Shown here piece after piece: positions 47,201 to 55,327 of a DNA stretch of 64,000 nucleotides. Source of the stretch: Capitulum mitella (taxonomy: Eukaryota > Arthropoda > Thecostraca > Pollicipedomorpha > Pollicipedidae); NCBI GenBank assembly GCA_030062745.1, contig CP099849.1, positions 18,832,144-18,896,143 of the forward strand, in the 5' to 3' direction. The notes below the pieces were generated by a model, which had not been told where the DNA came from, did not search any database, and was given only the letters and a program-made list of their open reading frames with translations. How positions within the stretch are numbered: the first letter of the stretch is position 1; each line of letters begins with the position of its first letter. The translations under genes were made by a program, and so were the position numbers.

Positions 47201-50200
47201 GCTTGGTTAATGTTTGTCACAGATTTTAAACATCCACAGGAATGGCTGATCATATTCAAGATGACCAGAAAAAGCTGCTCAATTTCTTCAGGATTGTTGG
47301 AAAACTCAAGGTAATTGGGAACACTCATTGTCAATCAAGTATGCATTTTTCTCATCAAAGGAGAAGATCTTCAGGATTGTTGGAAAACACAAGGTAATAA
47401 AAAAGATTTGGTTTGAGTTAAGAGTCTGTATTTTGCTTATCAGAGGTTGATTTAGAAGGTATTGTCATTGGGGTGTTCATCCAATAACCATAACTTCTTA
47501 GCAAAATTATCTGTGAAGTCTAGCTGAGTGATTACCATGTTGCTGGTTACCAAAGAGTTGTGAGACATGGCTTCACAGTTAGTCATATACAGTGAAAACA
47601 GTCAGAACTGTGCATGCTCAGAGAGATTTGCATGGATGTATTTTGTTTGTACAGAAATTGCTCCAGATGGGCATCAAAGGAAGCAAGGCTGGTAAAATGG
47701 TTTTGTGCCTTGTTTCTGAAGTACAGAAAGAGTAAAAAAGCACAGCATTACAATACAAATGTATTCCTGTTTTTATGTGTCCAGTGCTGTGTTGTGCATA
47801 TGGTTCCTGATTTTTCTTATTTTCATCTCTTAAGCAACCATTTTGTAAGCAGAAAGAGAATGTGAAGTCTCATTCTTGTGTCACACTGTTTGGGAGTACA
47901 TAAATTTCCTGTCTTTCTGAGGAACAAGAAATGTCAGTTTTCCAACACAGTAAGGAAGTTGTCTTCATAGCTGAACATGATCAGTAGTAAATTTCAGAAG
48001 TAGGGTCCCTAGAGAAGCACAGTGAGTGATTCCTAGCTGTGTGATGTAGAAATAAATGCAAAGATGCAATAATTCAGATGAATTTGTCTTAAAGATTATA
48101 TATTCAGATGTTCCTAAACAGGTGTACATGCAGGAGATTTGAATGCACCCTATAAGCAGTATCTCAGTGCTCAAATTATGCCACTTATGTACCTATATGT
48201 TTGCTTTTGATTGGCTCAAATCATGTTCAAGATCATGATTGTGATGAGAACTGTTGCACCATAAGGGCAGTAACTGGTTTATGTTGGTTGTCTTTTGGGG
48301 TAAACTTTGCAGCTAAAAAAAGAAATACAGAATATGTTTAAGGAATTTGTTTTTTTCAAATTATCATTCATTGCTGCTAAAACCTGCTATCCATCTATTT
48401 ACATCACCTGCACACATTTCAGCACCTGAAGAGGACTGGCTGGGTGCGGAAGGGTATCTCCGAACCCGAGGACGTGGCTGGCCACATGTACCGCATGTCC
48501 ATGATGGCGCTGGTGGCGGCCGGCCGCGGCCATGCCGACCAGGTCAAAGCCGTCAAGATGGCGCTGGTTCACGACCTGGCCGAGGCCCTGGTTGGCGACA
48601 TCACCCCCCACTGCGGCGTCGCGGCCGGCGACAAGCACGCGCGCGAGGTGGCCGCCCTCCGGCAGATGACCGAGCTGGTGGACGAGGCGACCGGTGCCGA
48701 GATCCTCGCCCTCTTCATGGAGTACGAGGCGCACGAGACGCCCGAGGCGCGCTTCGTGCACGACCTGGACAAGCTGGACATGATCCTGCAGGCGGACGAG
48801 TACGAGGCGGCGCAGGGCCGCGACCTGCAGGAGTTTTTCGACACCACGCGAGGACGTGTTTCGCACGGACGCCGGCCGCGCGCTGGCCGACGAGCTGCGT
48901 CGGCAGCGGGACGCGCGGCGGCGCGGCGGCGACGGTGGCGCCACCGGCGAGCCGGCGGCCAGTCCGGCAACTGGAGGTGACTGACGTGGTGGCGGCCGGG
49001 CTTTGTTGCGGCTTTTGCAGAAGTGGCTGGATGCAGTGCGTGGTACTCACGTTTTGTCTTCATACACTTGCTCATCGCACGGTTCCGTGCGCTATGAAGG
49101 TGCAAACTCATTGGGTGGAAATTCGGTGCATCTATGTAGACGGTTCAGGTGACGTGGGTGTGAAATTGCTGATGGTTGTACCAGCGGCGTCGTGGACGTT
49201 TGATAAATTCATAATGAAGGCTGATGTTGGACTGTTGTACGCACGTTTTGTCATTGTTGGTAATGATTGGTAATTTCGATTTTTGAGAAAACACCACTGT
49301 TACTGCAGAGAAAAAATTTATTACAAAGGATGCAGGGCATTCTGCCTATTTGCCTAAAACCTGACCTAGAACTTGCAAGGCTACCTGCGGGCTTGCGAAG
49401 GTCTAGTGTCTAAACCGGTTTCTTCCACCGCCATTCCTCGTAATTTTGTGTAAGATACCCTGTCGCGCACATCGTGGGAAAGGCGAGTATGAAGCCACCC
49501 ACCTGGAAGAGAATTCCGAAGGGGATGGCGACGGTGCCGTCGGCGTACTTGAATCCCTCCTCGTGGATCATGTTGCACAGCTCGATCAGCTCGCTATGCA
49601 CGTGCTTGACACCAAACAGGCCCTTCCTGCGTGACAGGCCACGGTATGTGAAGCATGTGCGGATACAAGTTGCCATACTGGTGTCCGGACCTGCACATCA
49701 TCTGCTGGTTCGTGCGCGGCTCCGTCAGATTGGCGGATGGAGCCTACGCATGGATTCCCAAAAACAACAGAGGGCAAATTAACCCGCGCACGACCGTCGG
49801 TCCGTCCCGAACACCGGCGACTGGGGGGGGGGCAGTTGACCGCCCCCCTCCAACTCACGAACGGTTAGTCGCACGATAAAAATAAGCATACCGTTGGAAA
49901 GCCCGTCACGAGTAGAGCTCGAAACTGGTCTCATTTTTAGTGTTAGATAATATGTAAGCCAATTTGCGCCCTATATATGTTTTCTCATAGCCGACTGCAT
50001 GAGATCGAGAAATGGCCTGAATCTCAAGGGCTGTAACTAATAACGCATACGTAAAGGCACCAGCGCACAAGTAAATGTCCGTGGATGCCGATACACGTCT
50101 AATTTCCTCAGATTTGTTCAATATATACGCCGAAACGTTGAGTTAAAGACACCGTAATTCTCCCGTCAGGCGGCACTGTGCGCCGCTGCCGCATGCGGTA

Positions 50201-51268
50201 CCAAATTGACGGGAACTAATTTTAGCGTTTCTTTATTCTTGCGAAAAAAGACGATCTATGTCAATTTTATTGATCTTTGTGGTTCTTGTCATGGTTTCTC
50301 ATGCTTAAATTTTGGAAAAATTGATTAGTTGCCAATCTACAAAGTTGGCGGAGCTTTATTCGCGAGAGCCTGTTTATTTCCAAAATGTGCTACTTTTTCA
50401 AACTGTTTGAGGTTCCTGGCATTACTCACGTCTGTGCAAGCCAGTTGTGCCATTTTTTACCCATTCTGAGTAATTCATCGTCGATTTTGACGGTGGTACA
50501 TTTTGGCCCACTTCAGTTATTCGTGACCTGACCTCAGGTCAATGGCTGGAAGTCACTGATATTTTGCCCAATGACGGTAACTAGATGTCTGCTTCACTCC
50601 ACACTAAAAATGTGATGGAATATTCCGTCAATTTTAGAAAAAAACGGCGATATGTCTTAAAAATGGGCTTGACCTTAGGTCAATGACCCGGAAAATTCCG
50701 ACAAATCCGAGATAGCGGATTTGTTGCATCTATCACGATCACTAATCCCTGAAAGTATTATTGAGATATCTTGTTTTGCGAAAAAGTTAGAGAGCGCTAA
50801 ACTTTTTTGGACTTAGGTCTGTTTGACCCGGTCTAGGTCAGGCACCTGATCTGACCTGAGGCCAAAATTTTGACACGAGACGTAAGATTGATGGAGCAAA
50901 AGGTACACAAAGTTTTGTGACTCTGTGTTAGTTTGTTCTCTCGCAATCCCCGAAAAACCTCAGGGGGGGCAGTCAACTGCCCCCCCCCCAATCGGGGACG
51001 GGTTAAGAAAGCCACGTAACTAGCGCACAGGTCATTTGTCTTGCTGTGCCGTTTGGTTGATTCCAGTAGCTTACAGACCCGATTATGATCCTTAGCCTCG
51101 ACAGGCAGCCGGCGAGGAAAATCGCTGTCCGCACGGCCTCCACCGACGGACTCACTTAGCACTCTTGTCTGCAGGAGGCAGGGGAGTGACCTGGACCGGC
51201 TGCTCCTTTGCCATCACCTTCAGGGCCTCCACTGCCTTGTCGAACTGCTGGACTGACACGGGCGGCAT
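41194..51268 (-). CDS. Costars-domain protein (ABRA/STARS-like), four coding exons
   Basis: Joining 51156-51268, 49503-49626, 42562-42654 and 41194-41271 gives an intact frame of 135 residues. Residues about 45-118 form a Costars domain: ELCNMIHEEG, DGTVAIPFGILF, NNRVVNLLAKARKHGLV, FEGEMLYQ and RDDN..I.LL follow the order and spacing of actin-binding Rho-activating protein (ABRA/STARS) and ABRACL. STARS binds actin and promotes SRF-dependent transcription; ABRACL is a small cytosolic actin-regulating relative. This protein has a short N-terminal extension (MPPVSVQQFDKAVEAL) and a C-terminal tail (KPIEKIRQELSGLN) past the domain. An HDDC2-like gene lies in the 6.8-kb intron on the opposite strand, and two TTAA-type transposons lie in introns. 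An acceptor precedes the first coding exon, so an upstream exon exists; the candidate at 55190-55327 is in compatible phase. Confidence 0.85.
41272..42561 (-). other. Costars last intron
   Basis: 1.3 kb, AT-rich, no recognised element. Confidence 0.65.
42562..42654 (-). CDS. Costars gene exon, KARKHGLV core
   Basis: This exon encodes 31 residues, phase 0 at both ends, between TTATTTTCCAG and CAG/GTCAGA. NNRVVNLLAKARKHGLV and FEGEMLYQ are the most diagnostic part of the Costars domain. Confidence 0.92.
43002..44330. mobile_element. piggyBac-type TTAA element, copy 1 (with nested insertion)
   Basis: The element begins TTAA-CCC at 42998-43004 and ends GGG-TTAA at 44328-44334, the end structure and target of piggyBac-like transposons. 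It aligns along most of its length with copy 2 (49783-51002), sharing for example AGTAGAGCTCGAAACTGG and CTGAATCTCAAGGGCTGT. No transposase is visible, so it is a non-autonomous element or an internally decayed one. It carries a 127-bp insertion at 43334-43460. It lies in a Costars intron. Confidence 0.8.
43334..43460. mobile_element. 127-bp MITE nested in copy 1, TTAA target duplication
   Basis: TTAA at 43330-43333 and 43461-43464 flank a 127-bp insert with about 20-bp inverted ends: left TCTGCGCACGACCGTCGGTC, right complement CCCGCGCACGACCGCCGGTC. The matching place in copy 2 (about 50110) reads straight through without the insert. Its ends match the left end of copy 2 (CCCGCGCACGACCGTCGG), so it belongs to the same family. 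Confidence 0.88.
44745..44900. repeat. AT-only low-complexity block
   Basis: Nearly pure A/T with many overlapping ATATAT and TTAATAATATATTAA palindromes, inside a Costars intron. No coding potential. Confidence 0.85.
44978..45120. repeat. three-armed repeat (A, inverted A, A)
   Basis: GGCATATGACAAAATTTGGCATTT is present at about 44978, as an imperfect inverse at about 45045-45068 (AAATGTTCAACTTTGTCGTATGCC), and again direct at about 45070 (GACATATGACAAAATTGGG). Each is followed or preceded by a G/C-run and AGGATTTTCC. Probably two overlapping copies of a short hairpin transposon. Confidence 0.5.
47242..47310 (+). CDS. HDDC2-like: HDDC2-like exon 1
   Basis: The ATG at 47242 opens 23 codons ending FFRIVGKLK before AAG/GTAATT. 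The helix matches the N-terminal FLRLVGQLK of HDDC2. A CACAG just before the ATG may be an acceptor, so a non-coding leader exon is possible. The 3' part of this exon is duplicated 83 bp downstream. Confidence 0.8.
47242..48984 (+). CDS. HDDC2-like: HDDC2-like HD-domain 5'-nucleotidase, two exons, one apparent frameshift
   Basis: HDDC2/YfbR-type enzymes are metal-dependent phosphohydrolases that remove phosphate from nucleoside 5'-monophosphates. Exons 47242-47310 and 48423-48984 join in phase 0 at the same position as in vertebrate HDDC2 (VGKLK / HLKRTGWV). The metal-binding residues H44, H73-D74 (LVHDLAEALVGD) and D139 (LDKLD) are all present, and EEFFDTT-type sequence follows. After T165 the conserved C-terminal helix (ALADELRRQRD) continues only in the next frame: one extra base at 48849 moves translation into an arginine-rich tail ending at 48980, whereas the conserved frame ends at 48984, about 209 residues against about 204 in human. 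The catalytic core is unaffected. The gene lies on the opposite strand within an intron of the Costars gene. It is either a functional gene with a sequence error or variant, or an early pseudogene. Confidence 0.85.
48423..48984 (+). CDS. HDDC2-like: HDDC2-like exon 2 (HD domain)
   Basis: This exon follows acceptor CACACATTTCAG and is strongly GC-rich at third positions, unlike the AT-rich intron before it. It reads HLKRTGWVRKGI, GHMYRMSMMAL, LVHDLAEALVGDI, FVHDLDKLDMILQA. One extra base at 48849 breaks the frame after FFDTT; the three-base periodicity and homology resume in the +1 frame to TGA at 48982-48984. Confidence 0.88.
49503..49626 (-). CDS. Costars gene exon, N-terminal half of domain
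   Basis: The acceptor CTGTCACGCAG fits phase 2 from the previous exon. It encodes KGLFGVKHVHSEL, then IEEG-type helix sequence (MIHEEGF) and DGTVAIPFGILFQ, and ends CAG/GTGGGT, phase 0. The frame happens to stay open past the donor, which can mislead gene callers. Confidence 0.88.
49783..51002. mobile_element. piggyBac-type TTAA element, copy 2
   Basis: The 1220-bp element is bounded by TTAA (49779-49782 and 51003-51006), begins CCCGCGCACGACCG and ends CGGGGACGGG. G/C-run blocks with GGCAGTTGACC near the left end and GGCAGTCAACTG near the right end are inverted relative to each other. No coding sequence is recognised. It lies in the intron before the second Costars coding exon, in the same orientation as copy 1. 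Confidence 0.8.
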
Positions 51269-51283
51269 CTTGGACTGCTTGTG
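51156..51283 (-). CDS. Costars gene, first coding exon
   Basis: The exon starts after TTTCAG at 51283. The ATG at 51268 (context AAGATGC) opens the frame, and the five upstream in-frame codons (HKQSK) contain no stop, so translation could also begin in an earlier exon. It encodes 37 residues plus two bases and ends AA/GTGAGT, phase 2. Confidence 0.7.
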
Positions 51284-53199
51284 CTGAAACACCGGCGCCG
51301 AACCGGGAGGTTACTACAAGGGGAGCGTCTTGTACAGGGGATCAGGACACTAAGTTCACCCAGCGTCAAAAGCAAATTTAATCAGCTCCACGAAATTCAT
51401 GTGGAAACACGCAGGGCAACTCATTCATTGGAAAAGATACAAACATCTCACAGCTAGGAGCTGACTCAAGCTCACGACTGTGCGTTCGACTTTTCGTCGA
51501 GCCGAAGACCGGCACTATGAAGTTGCCCTTTTGACATGTACACCAAGCCAGACCATGTTGCCGTTGGCAGAAGCACAAATCGGCCAGAGCCGCGCTCGAG
51601 CAGGCTGGTCGGAACACCTTCGTACTGGCTCGAGATCACACGTTGCGCTGTGCGCCGGCTGGAACGAGCACTCAACAGCGAGAACTGCAGCTCGAGGGCC
51701 GACGCCGACATTTTACCACCGATTTTAGCTGAAGCACTTTGATCGTCTGTGCGGTATGAGTATCGTATCGAGAGCTGTCGATGCTGCGTCACACTTCCTA
51801 AAATATATAACCGGACTTTATGGCGTGGGCCTTTGGCATTTGGTTAGTTACGTCAGCTTTGGCAGCAGCCGGGATTCCAGGCCAATAGCGTAACCAGACT
51901 GCGGGGGTGGAAAGACCGGATGTTCTCGGAAATCGAGCCACTTCCTTGCGCCTTTGCGCCCGTTCCCATGTACCCATTGGTTCCGTGCCTGGAAATTGCG
52001 AGAAAGTCCGCAGTCGCGTGTGTGACTTTCTTTCTATGTTTTGTGGGTTAACAGGTCCGAATTCACTTGAAATTTCACCATGCAGGTTCCACTACATGAT
52101 TTGCGGCAGTTCTCTTCGAACTTGGAACTGCATTCGCAATATGTTGATTTGCGTGCTTTTTACCCACTGATAACTATTCTCACCATGTATTTGAGCTGCC
52201 CAGTAATTGTTGGCATGTCAGTTACCGAAAGAAGATAAGTTTTCGTTCCTGATGTGCAATACAACACGAGTGAAGCAAATATACCCAACACTAATGAAAA
52301 CATACTTCCACTCAAGAGAAACACAGAATGATCTTATTCCCCTCACGGTGTCTTACTTTTAATGAAATCGCACAATGCACAGCACCTAGTGTGAGCGATG
52401 CTCAGAGCCATATCACGATTGGCCCTGCCTGGTACCTCCAGTCGGCTGCAGTACACCCTCAGAAACCGTGCCATCCAAATAGATTTGGCACGAGCGCCTA
52501 TCGCTGGATTGGCAGGGTATTGCCTGGTTTCCAGCAGGCGGAGAGCTGCGTCATGACGAAACCGGCCGCCAAAAGATTTTTGACGCGGTTAGTCACGTGA
52601 ATGTGACGCTTGCCAGCAACCGGGAAACCTTGGTTTGCTTCGAGGTTTTGCTATGAAATGAGTTATTCCGGTGGTTATTCGTAGAAAATATCACCAGAAG
52701 ATAATGATTTGCAGGTTCGAAACGGGGAAAATTTCCCAGAGCGATGTTTTTAGTGCTCTGTTAGGAACTGACACCGGAAATCGTACTTGGGACTGTCAAA
52801 CTTAACAGTCTGCTTGGCAATGAAAGTCGTCCCAGGTCAGCAGGCCATCGTTAGGATGATGTTTTGCTCGTCGTTTAGCCCGGCACCGCCTGGCGTGTTT
52901 TCGTGCACGCGACCGTCTGGGCGCGTCAAAAAAAGGTACCCCCTGATGTCTTAGGATCTAACCATCGGATCTGACCGGCGTTCCACCAATCGATAGCCTT
53001 CAGTCTTGCAATTCAAAAATATTATGTTACCCCTGGTCATGTGAATGATGACGTCACAGGTCGTGTGAAATGCTCAACACGACATCGGAAAAACTGACAT
53101 CGGTTTGTACATCATGTTATCGGCAATACTGGTCTTGGAGCCTTCAACTGGGTATCAGACGAAATTTTCTTCTGCATCGGAAGTATGCCAAAATGTTAA

Positions 53200-53660
53200 A
53201 GAACGTTGGGTCAAGGCCAACCTAGGTCAGGTGGAATACTGGTATTATTTTGCATGCCAAAGATCGATGCTTACTGGGAACCGTTTTGATCAATGAGACA
53301 AAAAGGACAGAACTGAAACTTTCTGACGATCGGTTTTAAATTACCTGTTTTTCATCCAGTCAAAGTCAGTCTAGGTCAAGCCAGATGAGATTGCACTTAC
53401 TCTTCCTGTCAAAGAACAATAATTGCTCGCTGGGATTCTGAACTGTGTCAAGTGCAGAACTGAAATAACATCTCGTGATAATTAAATACACGCTGCCTGT
53501 TCTTTGCCGGGTCAAGGTTAAGCCACGTTACCACATAAAGTCATTTTTTTTTCTGACTAGGAACAATAATTGTTATCTGCTGCAGCTGAACTGTCTTCCA
53601 CGTCCAATGTTGTTTTTCATTTCGTTTTGACATTTACCTACGACGTGATCTGACATGACC
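53200..53660. repeat. ~150-bp degenerate tandem repeat with AGGTCA motifs
   Basis: GGTCAAGGCCAACCTAGGTCA (53210), GTCAAAGTCAGTCTAGGTCA (about 53359) and GGTCAAGGTTAAGCC (about 53509) are about 150 bp apart. CAATAATTG followed by CTGAACTGT also recurs at the same spacing (about 53418 and 53569). Confidence 0.6.
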
Positions 53661-54229
53661 TCGCGTTGCATTTGGTGAGCATTGCTAAGAGGCGCATGTA
53701 GGTTTACTTGTCTGGCTTGAACGACGGGGAAGGTCAGCGACAACTACTTCTGTCACCCATGCAAATCAGTCAAAATGTCATCATGCATTTGACCTAGCAC
53801 GGCCTATTATGATACTGTGGCTGTGGCTGTGTATCGTTTTGGGGACTATGTCCTATGCAAATCCAAATAATTATATCCAAATAATCCTTTATATTCGCGA
53901 ATATTATCAAAAAACTAAGTATGTTAGCGCCACCGCCGGAAAAGACGAAAACATACAAACGAAGGTTAATTTACGACGTCATATCTCAATGACCTGACCT
54001 AGCATGAAAATGGTTTTAGCGTCAAAATATGTCATATTGATCGATGAGCATATACGGAAAATTTGGTCGGACTGACTCCAACGGTTCAGAAGTTATTCAA
54101 GAAAAACTGAGGGGTGTGCCCTATTTGACATCCTAGAGCGGTGCCGGATTAAAAAGCACGAACCCTCTCTTTACGAAGATGAGCATTCAGGAGATCAATA
54201 GCTCAGCAGCAGTTCGTGTGTGTATCTGC

Positions 54230-54472
54230 TGAACTTACACATACTTAAAACCACAGATTTATGAATTGCATGCTATGCATTCGTGTCTTAACGCTCAATT
54301 TTCATCCTGTCTCATCATTACTGTTGCATATTGCTCAATATAATCTACTGAACTTTACGCACACTTAAAACCACAGATTTATGAATTGTGTGCTATGCAT
54401 TTGTGTCTTTACGACAAATTTTCAATGTAGACATGCCTCATTATTCCTGTTGCATGCTGCTCAATATAACCA
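54230..54472. repeat. 120-bp tandem duplication
   Basis: ACTTAAAACCACAGATTTATGAATTG occurs at 54243 and again 120 bp later, and similarity extends through CTATGCATT(C/T)GTGTCTT and GCTCAATATAA. Two units, about 85% alike. Confidence 0.85.
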
Positions 54473-54845
54473 TTGCTTCAAAGGCCGGAACGGTTCACAT
54501 CAATCGAGGATCAAATGAATCCGGCCCTGTTGCGTGGCCCCACGGCCAGCCAAGCACAGCCCTCGGCGTTTGATTTGTTGAATGAAGCGGAACATTTGAA
54601 CCTTTCCGAAAGCTGCTAAGGACTGAGGAGCTTCCAAACCGATGATGCACTCGTCACCGGCAACCGACACTCTGCTCATGGCGACGATTCTCCGTCATGT
54701 ATCAGCGCTGTCGCGGTGGCGTTCCATCTGTCGATGACATAAGTCGTTATTGACTGACGTCTGCTTGATTCCGTGCTGATCGACATGTAATAATAAGAGG
54801 ACTGTGACTACGTTTCTCATCCCTACATTTCTCACTGTAGCCGGT

Positions 54846-55070
54846 TCGACTCCTGACGGCTCCTGCACGTCTGCTCTGTACTCCTCACCTGGACTGAGTC
54901 GACTCCTGGTGGCTCCTGTCCGTCTCTTCGCTACTCCTCGCTGGAACCGAGTCGACTCCCGCCCGACCTTGTCCTGCCCGATAGCGCCCACCTGAACTGA
55001 ATCGACTCCTGGCTGCTCCCGTCCGTTTTCCTCTCCTCACCTGGCGAGGGACTCCTGGACGCTCCTGGGG
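54846..55070. repeat. ~53-bp minisatellite
   Basis: TCGACTCC(T/C)G recurs at 54846, 54899, 54952 and 55002, each followed by GGCTCCTG-like and CTCCTCACCTGGA-like blocks. GC-rich and intergenic. Confidence 0.85.
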
Positions 55071-55189
55071 CGGTCGGCACACGCAGTGAGCGTCGGGCCG
55101 CTCCAGTCGGCCTCCAGCCACGCCTCCGTGAGTCAAACAGACCGGCCAGGCTATATTTAGCCCGGGGGCGCGCCGGGCTGGGCGCTTAC

Positions 55190-55327
55190 CCGGTCAGCCG
55201 GACCTGTAACAGTTACGGGCGGCTCGCTGCTCTCGGCAGAGACCGTCTGAGCCAGTTGTCCGCGGCCGAGGGTGGCGGCGGACAGTGGTATCCGTACCCA
55301 GGGAGCTGCTGCGTGCTGCCGGAGCCG
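55190..55327 (-). CDS. candidate exon, unknown
   Basis: A 138-nt stretch lies between the acceptor GACTTCTTCAG and the donor CGG/GTAAGC and is open in one frame for 46 codons (phase 0 at both ends), reading LRQHAAAPWVRIPL and SSEPPVTVTGPADR. GC-rich. Its phase would fit the first coding exon of the Costars gene at 51283, making it a possible N-terminal exon; equally it may be chance. No family recognised. Confidence 0.25.

Noticed and set aside
48347-49273. 308-residue open frame on the plus strand
   Set aside because: It overlaps the HDDC2-like exon in a different frame and is arginine/alanine-rich with no family match. Only its short central part coincides with the conserved C-terminus after the frameshift.
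54841-54860. GGTTCGACTCC resembling a tRNA T-arm
   Set aside because: The same words recur through a 53-bp minisatellite and no acceptor or anticodon stem can be drawn around it.
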